Assembly (NCBI RefSeq): GCF_000021305.1
Contig: NC_011772.1
Coordinates: forward strand, 4,996,001 to 5,060,000
DNA: 64,000 nucleotides
Direction: 5' to 3'
From: Bacillus cereus G9842
GTDB taxonomy: Bacteria; Bacillota; Bacilli; Bacillales; Bacillaceae_G
Part shown: in pieces, positions 22,857 to 33,258 of the stretch
Numbering within the stretch: the stretch's first letter is position 1
Layout of the letters: the number at the start of each line of letters is the position of its first letter
Position numbers and translations under genes: made by a program
The notes under the pieces: generated by a model
The model's database searches: none
Seen by the model: the letters and a program-made list of their open reading frames with translations, nothing else
Told to the model about the DNA's origin: nothing

Positions 22857-23810
22857 TTATAACAATGAATATAAAATCGAAGCTAACTTTAACGTATCAT
22901 GCCTTACAACACGATCATCATACTTCGCTAATCCACCTTGAATGACATCAATATTATTTTCAGCAAAACGTTCTTCATCCACTACAACTGGTGTAGACAT
23001 TTCTTCCTCATATAACTTACGTAATTCACAAGGAATATCACGGTTATTTACAATTGCAGTATTAATAAATGGTTGCCCTAAATGATCGTGTAAAGCCTGC
23101 ACATGATCAAAAGCAGTATATCCCATCGTTTCACCCGCTTGTGTCATAACGTTACATACATACACCTTCTTCGCCTTTGCAGCAAGAACAGCATCCCCAA
23201 TTTTATTAACAACTAAGTTGGGTAATATACTTGTATACAAACTTCCTGGACCGAAAACGAGTAAATCAGCTCGTTTAATCTCAGCCAAGGTTTCATGCAA
23301 TGGCTCTACATCTTCTGGAGTTAAAAAGACACGATTAATCTTCTTTCCGTAATAAGGAATCTTTGATTCGCCTGTTACAATTTCTCCATCTTCAAGTTCC
23401 GCATGAAGTACCGCACTTTGATTCGCTGCTGGTAATACACGTCCTCTGACATTTAATACTTTACTTGTTTCCGTAATTGCATGGAAAAAGTCTCCTGTAA
23501 TTGAGGTCATACCTGCCAACAATAGATTTCCTAACGCATGACCTTTCAGTCCGTCCCCTGTTGTGAAACGGTGCTGAAATAAAGCTTCCACCAGTGGCTC
23601 TACATCCGATAACGCAACAAGTACGTTACGGATGTCACCTGGAGGTGGAATTTCTAGCTCATCACGTAATCTACCTGAACTGCCACCATCATCAGCGATT
23701 GTAACAACTGCTGTAATATCAACAGGATATTGCTTTAATCCTCTTAATAAAACAGAGAGTCCAGTTCCGCCTCCCATGATAACAATTTTAGGCTTTCTCT
23801 CTTTTTTCAT
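22857..23810 (-). CDS. yvcK: YvcK/GlmR, gluconeogenic growth and cell-wall regulator
   Basis: CofD-like P-loop-free nucleotide-binding protein, 317 residues, with MGGGTGLSVLLRGLKQYP and ADDGGSSGRLR near the N terminus. In B. subtilis it is needed on gluconeogenic carbon sources, binds UDP-GlcNAc and stimulates GlmS. Starts 3 bases after rapZ with AAAGGG upstream. Confidence 0.95.
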   Translation of the reverse strand: MKKERKPKIVIMGGGTGLSVLLRGLKQYPVDITAVVTIADDGGSSGRLRDELEIPPPGDIRNVLVALSDVEPLVEALFQHRFTTGDGLKGHALGNLLLAGMTSITGDFFHAITETSKVLNVRGRVLPAANQSAVLHAELEDGEIVTGESKIPYYGKKINRVFLTPEDVEPLHETLAEIKRADLLVFGPGSLYTSILPNLVVNKIGDAVLAAKAKKVYVCNVMTQAGETMGYTAFDHVQALHDHLGQPFINTAIVNNRDIPCELRKLYEEEMSTPVVVDEERFAENNIDVIQGGLAKYDDRVVRHDTLKLASILYSLL

Positions 23811-23813
23811 CCC

Positions 23814-24695
23814 TTAATGGCCCTTTCTCTTCTCCACATCACGATGAGATACATGAACACTATACTCTGGTTTCAAATGTTTCCCAAGGTATTCTGTAAG
23901 CGTAACAGAACGATGCTGTCCACCTGTACATCCAATTGCAATTACAAGTTGACTTTTGCCTTCTCTTTTATAATGAGGCAACATGAAAGTAATCAGATCC
24001 GTCAACTTCTCTAAAAACTTATGTGTCTCATTAAATTTCAGTACATACGAAGAAACTTCTTCATCTAGTCCTGTTAATGGCTTCATATGTGGAATGTAAT
24101 ATGGATTTGGTAAAAAACGAACATCAAATACTAAATCTGCATCAATTGGAATACCGTACTTAAATCCAAATGACATAACATTTACACGAAATGCTTGCTC
24201 AGTTTCTGTTGAGAACAAGTGAACAATTTTTTCACGTAATTCTTTCGGTTTTAAATCCGATGTATCAAGCACAATATTCGCTCGTGCCTTCATATCTGTT
24301 AATAAATCGCGCTCTGCTTCGATTCCCTTTAACGGCAAACCAGTTGGTGCAAGTGGATGCGAACGTCTCGTTTCTTTATAACGAGTTACAAGCGTACTAT
24401 CTTTCGCATCTAAAAATAAAATATGAGGAATAATCCATGTACGTTCTGATAAATCATCAAGCGCTCCCCATAAATGTTCGAAAAACTCGCGGCCACGTAA
24501 ATCAATACCAAGTGCCACTTTATTCATTTTCCCTTTTGAATCCGCCATAAGTTCAATAAACTTTGGCAATAACATCGGTGGCAAATTATCTACACAAAAA
24601 TATCCTAAATCTTCAAAACTTTGTAAAGCTACTGTTTTTCCAGCTCCAGACATCCCTGTAATAATTACCATTTTTATATCATTATTCTCTGTCAT
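23814..24695 (-). CDS. rapZ: RNase adapter RapZ / YvcJ nucleotide-binding protein
   Basis: P-loop ATPase/GTPase of the RapZ family, 293 residues. Walker A GMSGAGKT (about 14-21) and C-terminal [13 protein letters not shown] with [13 protein letters not shown]. In E. coli RapZ controls GlmS through small RNAs; in Bacillus YvcJ affects competence and the RNA role is unproven. GAGG precedes the ATG. Confidence 0.95.
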   Translation of the reverse strand: MTENNDIKMVIITGMSGAGKTVALQSFEDLGYFCVDNLPPMLLPKFIELMADSKGKMNKVALGIDLRGREFFEHLWGALDDLSERTWIIPHILFLDAKDSTLVTRYKETRRSHPLAPTGLPLKGIEAERDLLTDMKARANIVLDTSDLKPKELREKIVHLFSTETEQAFRVNVMSFGFKYGIPIDADLVFDVRFLPNPYYIPHMKPLTGLDEEVSSYVLKFNETHKFLEKLTDLITFMLPHYKREGKSQLVIAIGCTGGQHRSVTLTEYLGKHLKPEYSVHVSHRDVEKRKGH

Positions 24696-24715
24696 CGTAT
24701 CCTCTCCTTGACGGT

Positions 24716-25174
24716 TTAACTCGGATCTAATCGATATGAAAGCAACTCAAAATCTGGGGTATATACAAATGTACCGTAGATTATGCCATTTCCTTTAATT
24801 AAGTAATCAATAATGTGATAATCTCCTGGCGCCATTGCTAAATCATCAATTTTGTCAAATGTATGCCAACCAATGATGCCTTCTTCGCTCTCTAGTTTGT
24901 TTTCTCCTGCAAAATCTGTCGCTAAAAAGGAGAACATCATCCATTCAGAAACAACTTTATCACCTTCTTGGATGACAAAGGTGAAGACCCCCTTTAACGC
25001 TGGGTTTTTCAAATAAATACCTGTTTCTTCACGATACTCGCGAACAACGGAATCTCTTACAGTCTCACCACGCTCCATTTTCCCGCCTGGTGCAACCCAC
25101 CAATTTCGGCGAGGTTTTTGGAGTAAGAGTACTTCATTATCTCTAATTAACACACAGTTTGTCACTCTTTGCAT
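24716..25174 (-). CDS. Nudix hydrolase (YvcI type)
   Basis: A 152-residue Nudix pyrophosphohydrolase. The Nudix box GX5EX7REUXEEXGU is seen in [14 protein letters not shown] followed by [10 protein letters not shown] (about 31-54). Substrate unknown; 8-oxo-dGTP or a capped-RNA/dinucleotide substrate is possible. First gene of the cluster ending at crh; GAGGTGAAG precedes the ATG. Confidence 0.9.
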   Translation of the reverse strand: MQRVTNCVLIRDNEVLLLQKPRRNWWVAPGGKMERGETVRDSVVREYREETGIYLKNPALKGVFTFVIQEGDKVVSEWMMFSFLATDFAGENKLESEEGIIGWHTFDKIDDLAMAPGDYHIIDYLIKGNGIIYGTFVYTPDFELLSYRLDPS

Positions 25175-25226
25175 GTTTCTTCACCTCAGCTACTTGCAGT
25201 AAAATTCCTCACTGCATACTTCTTTC

Positions 25227-25255
25227 ATTATACTATCAAAAACAGTTTGCTACAA
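25227..25255 (-). promoter_or_regulatory. Sigma-A-like promoter of the nudix-crh operon
   Basis: On minus: TTGTAG (25255-25250), 17-base spacer, TATAAT (25232-25227). Confidence 0.6.
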
Positions 25256-25360
25256 CGAAGGAGCCAGTCCTCTTTCGTTAAGCATATGCTACTCAACAAT
25301 TTTAAAAAAGCTTTCTATAACAAGCAATGTAAATGCTTAGACTTTCAATGAATAGCATAA

Positions 25361-25397
25361 AAAATCCCCTTAACGATTTTTATCGCCAAGGGGATTA
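25361..25397 (-). terminator. Terminator of the DUF368 gene
   Basis: AATCCCCTT arms with an inner CGAT/ATCG extension and a T-run on minus. Confidence 0.85.
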
Positions 25398-25403
25398 AAG
25401 CCT

Positions 25404-26210
25404 TTATTTCTTACCGAAATAAGTAACAATCGCAAATCCTAAAATAAAGGTAATAATCGAACTTATAATTGAAAATCCGCCAGTCGGAATCCCAGGGAAC
25501 ACAATTACAATCGAACCGATTACAAGTCCAATAATTGCCGCAAATGTCATACTTTTATAACGATCTAATAAAAAACTAATGCCTTTACTACTTACAACAA
25601 ATCCGACCATAACACCAGCACCGATAACCACGATTAAAGGTAAATTAAGTGTAGTTAAAGCGTTAATTGCTGTTGGATACACACCAATAATTAATAAAAT
25701 AAACGATCCACTAATCCCAGGAAGCAGCATGGCCATACTAGCCATCCATCCTGCGAAAAATAAACCAATTGCATTTAAAATTGTTAACGTCGTAATTGGA
25801 TCTGCTGCCTTATCTGGTTTAAAGAAAGCTGTAATCGCAACAAGAATTGCTGCAACTATTAATAAAACAATGTGCTTACCTTTAAACGATGACTTTGCAT
25901 CAGCTTCTCTCATTAACATCGGTAATATACTAATAATTAAACCGAGGAAGAAAAATTGAGTCGGTTCATAATGATTTGCAAGTAAATATTTAATAACGTG
26001 ACTTAACGTTAAAAATGCTGCTGCCACACCAGCTGCAAGGGGAATTAAAAATCCTAAATGTTTTTTCCATTCACGACTAAAGAATCCACTAATTGCCGCA
26101 AGCAATTGTTCATAAATCCCTAACACAACAGCGATTGTACCGCCGCTCACACCAGGAATTAAATCACTAACGCCCATACAAAATCCACGATATATATTAC
26201 GCCATTCCAT
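25404..26210 (-). CDS. DUF368 polyprenyl-phosphate translocase family protein
   Basis: Integral membrane protein with about eight helices and the two inverted family motifs SDLIPGVSGGTIAVVLGIYE (N-terminal) and MLLPGISGSFILLIIGVY (C-terminal). DUF368 proteins (PopT) were identified as undecaprenyl-phosphate translocases that recycle the lipid carrier for cell-wall synthesis; the assignment here is by family. ATG at 26210 (MEWRNIYRGF) has GAGGA 11 bases upstream; the ATG at 26228 has no ribosome site but would add 6 residues. Confidence 0.85.
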   Translation of the reverse strand: MEWRNIYRGFCMGVSDLIPGVSGGTIAVVLGIYEQLLAAISGFFSREWKKHLGFLIPLAAGVAAAFLTLSHVIKYLLANHYEPTQFFFLGLIISILPMLMREADAKSSFKGKHIVLLIVAAILVAITAFFKPDKAADPITTLTILNAIGLFFAGWMASMAMLLPGISGSFILLIIGVYPTAINALTTLNLPLIVVIGAGVMVGFVVSSKGISFLLDRYKSMTFAAIIGLVIGSIVIVFPGIPTGGFSIISSIITFILGFAIVTYFGKK

Positions 26211-26320
26211 ACTGAATAAATTCCTCATTTCTTATAGTGATTTTTTCCGTAAAGTCCAGTATATCAATAAGAAAGCTTATAATCCTAATATTTTTTGACA
26301 AAATTTTGACATTTTCAAAC

Positions 26321-26357
26321 AAAAAAAGAAGAAAGCTCCTGTCGGTAGCTTTCTTCT
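26321..26357 (-). terminator. Terminator of trxB
   Basis: AGAAGAAAGCT, loop, AGCTTTCTTCT with a T-run on minus. Confidence 0.85.
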
Positions 26358-26375
26358 CACAAGGTATATTATCCC

Positions 26376-27353
<978 letters not shown>

Positions 27354-27417
27354 CTACACAATTAAGTTACCCTCATTATACTGTTAGCATCATTTTTTTC
27401 CCAATGATTTGCTTATC

Positions 27418-28929
27418 TTATGTGTGCGTACGCTTAACAGCTTGCACATACTTTCGGACAGTCGCTACAGATACATTATATACATCTCCAAGCTCCGACT
27501 GTGTCATTTTATTTCCTTGTTCGCCGCGTACAATGTATTCAATCGCAGCTGACCAGCCGTACACATTTGTAAATATATCTCCAGATGTATATAAACGTAT
27601 GAACGTACAAAACCAAAAGTGTAAACACTCTTCAATTAATTCATCATCTTTTTTCGTATAATTGTATAATGCATCCGCGATTCGTACGCACTGCTCAAAT
27701 TGTTGTAAATCAGCTGGAATACTCTTATGACTATTAAGTAAAAAGAAGTAATTTGCAAGTTGTGATACGATGGGAACACCGTTCTTCGCTTGCGTTATAT
27801 CAAAGAAGAATCCAACCTTCTCCGGCGTTGACAATTCATTCATTAAATATAAAGCCAGCATTTGTTCTTCTAACGTCGCACTTTGCTGAAATGATTTTCG
27901 TAATTCTTCAAATAGCAAACTTTGTCCTTCATCTGCTAAATTCAGCGCATTCCAGGGCTCTTTTCCTTTTTTATCAGGGTGCAATTCCACGACATGTTGC
28001 CACATTTTTTCAGCTAGTTGCTGATCTTTCACCATATAAGCAGAATATGCAAACCAATAATAAAAACTAACGTCTCCCTCGTATCCTTGACGCTTTAATA
28101 ATTTGAACCATTTATATGCATGCTCGAAATAACCAATCGTTGCAAGTGTGGTTCCCAGTTTCAAACGATGTTCAAATGAAATCGGATATACTGAAACTAG
28201 CTGTCCCGCTAACGCTTCTACTTGTTTATGCTCTCCAATTGAATATAGAAAAATAAGCGTATTACAAAGCGCATGTATATTACCAGGATTTTTCTCTAAA
28301 ATCATTTCTGTTAACTTCAGTGCCTTGTCTACATTACCAGATTGAAAATGTGCAATGGCTAAATTATTATGACCTGACCAAAATTCCGGATAATCTTTCG
28401 TAACAATTTCTAATGTAGCAATCGCTTCTTCCAATTGTCCATTACGAATATAACGATTCGCTTCTTCCTGCATAACAATTAAATCATCTTCATCTTCAAT
28501 CTCTTCCGCACCCATTGCTTCTTCTTCCATAATCTCAAGAAGTTCTAATGTATCTTCTACGAATTCCTTCTCTTTTGCAAATTCTAAATAGCGATCCGCA
28601 TATTTCTTCGCCTGTTGAAATAACCCCATATATGCATAATTATTTGCAATAAAATAATAGCACTGTTCAAGTTCTGGATTAGATCTAACTAACTTTAAGA
28701 AGATTTGATTCGATTCTTGATATTCACCAGCCTCAGATAATACTGATGCTAATTGACATAAAATAAACGGCTCCTTCTCACTTTGTGCCGCTCTTCGAAA
28801 ATATTTAATTGCATCTTGCAATTTTTGCCCTTTGTAAGCTCTCATCCCTTTTTTATAAAAGAAGTCCGCTAGCTGATTAAAAGAGATAACTTGTCCGTTC
28901 TCCTTATATATTCTTTGATTTTTCCCCAT
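27418..28929 (-). CDS. TPR-repeat protein with C-terminal HTH (YvcD type)
   Basis: A 503-residue tetratricopeptide protein. TPR-like units are clear at about 20-100 (KGQKLQDAIKYFRRAAQ) and 160-260 (IRNGQLEEAIATLEIVTKDYPEFWSGHNNLAIAHFQSGN). The last 40 residues resemble a helix-turn-helix (MTQSELGDVYNVSVATVRKYV). Function unknown. The ATG at 28929 has GGAGGATAT upstream; the open frame extends further but lacks a ribosome site. Upstream of trxB, as in B. subtilis. Confidence 0.85.
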   Translation of the reverse strand: MGKNQRIYKENGQVISFNQLADFFYKKGMRAYKGQKLQDAIKYFRRAAQSEKEPFILCQLASVLSEAGEYQESNQIFLKLVRSNPELEQCYYFIANNYAYMGLFQQAKKYADRYLEFAKEKEFVEDTLELLEIMEEEAMGAEEIEDEDDLIVMQEEANRYIRNGQLEEAIATLEIVTKDYPEFWSGHNNLAIAHFQSGNVDKALKLTEMILEKNPGNIHALCNTLIFLYSIGEHKQVEALAGQLVSVYPISFEHRLKLGTTLATIGYFEHAYKWFKLLKRQGYEGDVSFYYWFAYSAYMVKDQQLAEKMWQHVVELHPDKKGKEPWNALNLADEGQSLLFEELRKSFQQSATLEEQMLALYLMNELSTPEKVGFFFDITQAKNGVPIVSQLANYFFLLNSHKSIPADLQQFEQCVRIADALYNYTKKDDELIEECLHFWFCTFIRLYTSGDIFTNVYGWSAAIEYIVRGEQGNKMTQSELGDVYNVSVATVRKYVQAVKRTHT

Positions 28930-29044
28930 ATATCCTCCAGTTTTTTGTTTTCTTCGTTCACACATTCTTCTATCTATAAGTATAAACGATTCCGTAAAAA
29001 ACAAAACAGTATATTCTACTCAATTATTTCCTTTTTATTCATAA

Positions 29045-29092
29045 AAAAAGAAGAGAAATGTTACATTTTCACCATGAACCTTCTCTTGCGGT
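29045..29092 (-). terminator. Terminator of the hprK-lgt-ppaX-yvoF operon
   Basis: On minus: AAGAGAA ... TTCTCTT arms with an inner GTT/AAC pairing, then TTTTTTT. Overlaps the yvoF stop. Confidence 0.6.
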
Positions 29093-29581
29093 CATTTGCT
29101 CTTTCGTATAAATAATACGCATTGGATTTCCACCTACGAAAGCTCCGCTCGGTACATCTCTATGAACAAGTGTGCCAGCTGAGACAGTCGCACCATCTCC
29201 AATTTTCACACCTGGTAATATTGTTACATTCGCTCCAATCATCACTTCATTTCCAATGATGATTTCCCCAAGTCGATATTCACGAATTAAATATTCATGT
29301 GCTAAAAGCGTTGTGTTATAACCAATAATCGAATTCTCTCCCACAGTTATCTTTTCTGGGAACATAATATCCGGCATTACCATAAGTGCAAATGATGTTT
29401 TCTTTCCTACTTTCATCCGTAAAAAAGTACGGTACAACCAATTCTTCACAGATAAAAATGGCGTGTAACGCGCAATTTGGATAATAATAAAGTTTTTCAT
29501 TACCTTCCAAAAAGACACTGTTTTATACACATTCCATAATGAATTTCCTCCTGAAACAGGATAGCGCGTTGTCCGTCGCAC
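29069..29581 (-). CDS. yvoF: Hexapeptide-repeat acyltransferase YvoF, GTG start
   Basis: Left-handed beta-helix acyltransferase (LbetaH), 170 residues, with hexapeptide turns such as ITVGENSIIGYN, IIGNEVMIGANVTILPGVKIGDGATV and VPSGAFVGGNP. Probably O-acetylates a sugar; substrate unknown. The GTG at 29581 is 8 bases after GAGGAG. Last gene of the hprK operon. Confidence 0.88.
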   Translation of the reverse strand: MRRTTRYPVSGGNSLWNVYKTVSFWKVMKNFIIIQIARYTPFLSVKNWLYRTFLRMKVGKKTSFALMVMPDIMFPEKITVGENSIIGYNTTLLAHEYLIREYRLGEIIIGNEVMIGANVTILPGVKIGDGATVSAGTLVHRDVPSGAFVGGNPMRIIYTKEQMTAREGSW

Positions 29582-29614
29582 TTAGCTCGCTCCTCTACTA
29601 ACTTACTTGGACCT

Positions 29615-30265
29615 TTATGAACGGTTCATATTAGACAAAATCGGTAGCAAATCACTCATTTTATCTAGCATAAAGTCCGGCTTGTAAGCTTCTAAATACG
29701 CTCTACCTTTCAACGTCCATGAAACCGCAGCTGTTTTCGTCCCCGCATTTTGACCACCGACAATATCATGATGATTATCCCCAACCATCAATGCCTCTTC
29801 TGGTTTTGCATCTAATAATTCAAGCGCTTTTTGAAGTGGCTCTGGATGTGGTTTCACATGCTCTACATCATCAATTGTCACGACAACATCAAAAAATTCA
29901 TCAAGCTTTGACAACTGTAATCCCATCTCAACGGTTTGTCTCGCTTTCGTTGTAACAATACCAACTTTATAACCTTGCTTCTTCAACTCTCGAACTGTTT
30001 CATATACAGTTTCATATTCTTCTACTAATTCATCATGATGATCATGGTTAAATTCGCGATAGCTTGTAATCATCTCTTCAACCTTACTTTCATCAATCTT
30101 GCTGAAAGTATCATGCAAAGATGGACCGATAAATGGCAACACATCTTCACGCTTATATTGATTTGGATAATATGTATTTAAAGTATGTAAAAAAGAAGAA
30201 ATAATAAGTTCGTTTGTATTAATTAAAGTTCCATCTAAATCAAATAACACTGTATTTATTCTCAT
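29615..30265 (-). CDS. ppaX: Pyrophosphatase PpaX
   Basis: HAD-family phosphatase, 216 residues, with DLDGTLINT (nucleophile Asp near residue 9), VTTKAR (motif II) and MVGDNHHDI (motif IV). PpaX hydrolyses the PPi made when HprK dephosphorylates Ser46-P of HPr and Crh by phosphorolysis, which explains its place in this operon. Confidence 0.95.
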   Translation of the reverse strand: MRINTVLFDLDGTLINTNELIISSFLHTLNTYYPNQYKREDVLPFIGPSLHDTFSKIDESKVEEMITSYREFNHDHHDELVEEYETVYETVRELKKQGYKVGIVTTKARQTVEMGLQLSKLDEFFDVVVTIDDVEHVKPHPEPLQKALELLDAKPEEALMVGDNHHDIVGGQNAGTKTAAVSWTLKGRAYLEAYKPDFMLDKMSDLLPILSNMNRS

Positions 30266-30298
30266 TGCCTTAGTCCTTTCGCTTTCCTGAATATGAAA

Positions 30299-30330
30299 GA
30301 AGCAGCATCTTACAATAAGATGCTACTTTT
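30299..30330 (-). terminator. Intercistronic hairpin between lgt and ppaX
   Basis: AGCATCTTA, TTG loop, TAAGATGCT. No T-run on minus, so more likely a stability or processing stem than a terminator. Confidence 0.5.
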
Positions 30331-30332
30331 CT

Positions 30333-31145
30333 CTAATTTTCCGAATATCTTTTATCAGCTTGCCCCATTTTTCGTCTCACAATAATGAAAATAATAGAAA
30401 TAACAACAAGTCCAATTGACATTACTTGTGCAATGCGAAGTGGTCCTAGCATTAAACTATCTGTACGTAAGCCTTCTACGAAGAAGCGTCCTACTGAATA
30501 CCAAATTAAATATGTGAAGAATAATTCCCCGCGGCGTAAATTCACTTTTCTTAATGCAAGTAGTAAAATTACACCTACAAAATTCCATAATGATTCATAT
30601 AAAAACGTCGGATGATAGTACACACCCTCAATATACATTTGATTAATAATGAAATCTGGTAAATGAAGACCTTCTAAAAACTGTCTCGTTACTTCATCAC
30701 CATGTGCCTCTTGGTTCATAAAGTTTCCCCATCGGCCAATTGCTTGTCCTAGTAAAATACTTGGCGCAGCAATATCCGCCAACTTCCAGAATGAAACCCC
30801 GCGTCGCTTTGCAAAAAGAATTCCGGTAATAACCGCTCCGATTAAACCACCATGAATCGCCAAGCCACCTTGACGAATATTAATAATTTGACTCGGGTTT
30901 TGCGCGTAATATTCCCATTCAAAAATAACATAATACATTCTCGCAAATAGAATAGCGATCGGTACTGCAATTAATACAAGGTCAACAAATGTATCTTTTG
31001 GAATACCTAGCCTTTCTCCCTCGCGAGTTGCTAGCCAAAGACCTAATAGCACACCTGTACCGATAATAATCCCGTACCAATAAACAGGAAACGGCCCAAG
31101 TTGGACAGCTACGCGGTCAAGCTGCGGTACAGAACCTAACAGCAT
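30333..31145 (-). CDS. lgt: Prolipoprotein diacylglyceryl transferase
   Basis: Transfers diacylglycerol to the lipobox Cys of prolipoproteins. The 270-residue integral membrane protein has the Lgt signature [13 protein letters not shown] and a conserved HGGLIG segment. The ATG at 31145 follows GGGAGGTC; an ATG 21 bases further upstream is rejected. Relevant clients in this window: the YhcN-like, DUF4362 and CccB lipoproteins. Confidence 0.97.
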   Translation of the reverse strand: MLLGSVPQLDRVAVQLGPFPVYWYGIIIGTGVLLGLWLATREGERLGIPKDTFVDLVLIAVPIAILFARMYYVIFEWEYYAQNPSQIINIRQGGLAIHGGLIGAVITGILFAKRRGVSFWKLADIAAPSILLGQAIGRWGNFMNQEAHGDEVTRQFLEGLHLPDFIINQMYIEGVYYHPTFLYESLWNFVGVILLLALRKVNLRRGELFFTYLIWYSVGRFFVEGLRTDSLMLGPLRIAQVMSIGLVVISIIFIIVRRKMGQADKRYSEN

Positions 31146-31169
31146 ATGTATGACCTCCCTCTCCAATGT

Positions 31170-32099
31170 TTACTCCTGATTCCCTAACTCAATCGCACTC
31201 ATTAATCGTTCTGAGAACTGCTGTGCTGCATTGACTCCCATACGCTTTAAACGGAAGTTCATCGCTGCTACTTCAATAATAACAGCCAAGTTTCGACCAG
31301 GACGAACCGGAAGTGTAATCTTCGTAAGTTCTGTATCAATAATTTTCATCTTCTCTTCATCAAGACCTAAGCGATCATAATTTTTCTTTTGATCCCAAAT
31401 TTCAAGATTAATAACAAGTGTAATACGCTTATAATTTCGCACTGCCCCTGCACCGAATAACGTCATAACGTTAATGATACCTAGACCACGAATTTCTAAT
31501 AAATGCTCAATTAAATCTGGTGAGCTTCCTACTAATGTGTCTTCATCTTCTTGGCGAATTTCTACACTATCATCCGCAACAAGGCGATGGCCACGCTTCA
31601 CAAGTTCAAGAGCTGTCTCACTTTTACCAACACCACTTTGACCTGTAATTAAAACACCAACACCGTAAATATCCACTAATACACCATGAACAGCAGTTGT
31701 TGGTGCTAGCTTACCTTCTAAATAATTGGTTAAACGACTTGATAATCTCGTTGTCGTTTGAGAAGAACGTAATAAAGGCATGCCTGATTCACGTGATGCT
31801 TGTAATAACTCATCTGGTACATCTTGATTACGAGTTATAATAATACATGGCGTCTCCTCGGTACAAAGCGCTTTCATTCTCTCTTGTTTTTGTTCTGTCG
31901 TTAACGTATCAAAGAACGTAAGCTCCGTTTTTCCAAGAAGCTGCACGCGATCAGCTGGATAATATGTAAAGAATCCTGCCATTTCAATTCCAGGTCGTGA
32001 TAAATCACTTGTATCAATCGGACGATGAATTCCTTCCTCACCACTTATTAACTCCAATTGAAATTGTTCAATTAAATCTTTTGTCCTTACTTTTGGCAT
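31170..32099 (-). CDS. hprK: HPr kinase/phosphorylase
   Basis: Bifunctional sensor that phosphorylates Ser46 of HPr and Crh (with ATP or PPi) and removes it by phosphorolysis. The 309 residues have an N-terminal regulatory domain, a Walker [10 protein letters not shown] (about 154-162) and the family signature [20 protein letters not shown]. The ATG at 32099 (MPKVRTKDL) follows GGAGG; upstream ATGs have no ribosome site and give a non-family extension. Heads the operon with lgt, ppaX and yvoF. Confidence 0.97.
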   Translation of the reverse strand: MPKVRTKDLIEQFQLELISGEEGIHRPIDTSDLSRPGIEMAGFFTYYPADRVQLLGKTELTFFDTLTTEQKQERMKALCTEETPCIIITRNQDVPDELLQASRESGMPLLRSSQTTTRLSSRLTNYLEGKLAPTTAVHGVLVDIYGVGVLITGQSGVGKSETALELVKRGHRLVADDSVEIRQEDEDTLVGSSPDLIEHLLEIRGLGIINVMTLFGAGAVRNYKRITLVINLEIWDQKKNYDRLGLDEEKMKIIDTELTKITLPVRPGRNLAVIIEVAAMNFRLKRMGVNAAQQFSERLMSAIELGNQE

Positions 32100-32214
32100 A
32101 TGTATAAACCTCCACTCCGCTGCGGGTTCAGTCTCGTTTGATGTAAAATTCCATTCTACCGGATATTGTACCATTTTTTTCTGGAAACAAGAAATACGGT
32201 TTCTGATAAATAGA

Positions 32215-32246
32215 AAAAAACATTTCATACGAATAATGAAATGTTT
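32215..32246. terminator. Terminator of yvlD
   Basis: AAACATTTCAT and ATGAAATGTTT arms with A-run and T-run on both sides. Confidence 0.8.
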
Positions 32247-32255
32247 TTCTTTTTG

Positions 32256-32636
32256 TCATTTTCTCTTTTTTTCATATAGAGGTTCCACAATTGCCTTTTC
32301 AATAATCATATTAAAAATTGAAATACAAATTGCCGCAACAATCGCTACACCAAATCCTGATATATTAAAAGCATCTCCTAATAATGAATCTGCTATTTTT
32401 AACGTAATCGCATTAATAACAATTAAGAAGAAGCCGAAAGTTACAACAGTAATTGGTAGCGTAATTAAAATTAAAAACGGCTTTACGAACACATTTAAAA
32501 CAGCCAAAATAATACTCGCAATAATTGCAGTTTGTATATTCGCTACGTAAAACGCGTCTGGTGCAATCCCTTTTAAAAGTCCCGATACAGCGATTAACAC
32601 AACGCTATTTACAAGAAGTGATACAATCCATCTCAT
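32256..32636 (-). CDS. yvlD: YvlD-type phage-holin-family-4 membrane protein
   Basis: A small membrane protein of about 126 residues with four helices (MRWIVSLLVNSVVLIAVSGLL, IIASIILAVLNVFVKP, ITLPITVVTFGFFLIVIN, GFGVAIVAAICISIFN). YvlD belongs to the holin-4 superfamily; in B. subtilis it helps resist a phage-derived toxin. The start MRWIVS at 32636 has AGGA upstream; another ATG 12 bases earlier is possible. Confidence 0.85.
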   Translation of the reverse strand: MRWIVSLLVNSVVLIAVSGLLKGIAPDAFYVANIQTAIIASIILAVLNVFVKPFLILITLPITVVTFGFFLIVINAITLKIADSLLGDAFNISGFGVAIVAAICISIFNMIIEKAIVEPLYEKKRK

Positions 32637-32747
32637 TTTCTTACACATCCTTTTAACATATATATTTCATCATACGCTAATAGACAATAAACGCAAGTAT
32701 CATACAAATACTTATACCAACTTATTCTACTCTTCACGCTTGTATAC

Positions 32748-33203
32748 CTACCAACATTTCTTTGTGAAATAGGGACCACACCATCTATGTTCATGAGTTT
32801 TTACAAAAGTCCAAGTGAAATCTTTATCTACAATATAGATATCACCTTTATACGCATCATCTGTCTCACACAATGTATCATCCAGATGTAATAAACTCGC
32901 ATCCTTTATTAATAGTACCTCATCACAGTGTTGGTAGAAAATGTAGCACTCCTTTTTCACTTCATTATGAAACGCGCTCTCTGCTTCTATTCCTTCTAAG
33001 CACTTCTTTTTCTCATAACTAAATATGTGCCAAAGATATCCACATACATACTTATCTCCGTAAAAAAAAATGTCTTCTTTTTCTTCATCACTTAAATGGT
33101 TTGCAAAGTTATTCTCCCAGCGCTTCCGAAAATATACACCCCACTTTTGGAACTTTCTTACCTTCATATTCTTCTTTCGCAACACATCTAAAAACTCCAT
33201 CAT
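32748..33203 (-). CDS. DUF4275 family protein
   Basis: A 151-residue soluble protein, recognised as DUF4275 by WENNFANHLSDEEK, YLWHIFSYEKKKCLEG, ECYIFYQHCDEVLLI and TWTFVKTHEHRWCGPYF. Function unknown; families of this kind in Bacillus are often paralogous and near immunity or toxin genes, but nothing here shows that. Sits alone between yvlD and uvrA. Confidence 0.75.
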   Translation of the reverse strand: MMEFLDVLRKKNMKVRKFQKWGVYFRKRWENNFANHLSDEEKEDIFFYGDKYVCGYLWHIFSYEKKKCLEGIEAESAFHNEVKKECYIFYQHCDEVLLIKDASLLHLDDTLCETDDAYKGDIYIVDKDFTWTFVKTHEHRWCGPYFTKKCW

Positions 33204-33217
33204 CTCCCCCTATACAA

Positions 33218-33248
33218 TAAAAACCGAGTGTCATTTCCACCCGGTTTT
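33218..33248 (-). terminator. Terminator of uvrBA
   Basis: AAAACCG...CGGTTTT with inner GTG/CAC, T-run on minus, ten bases after uvrA. Confidence 0.8.
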
Positions 33249-33258
33249 ATTCATACAC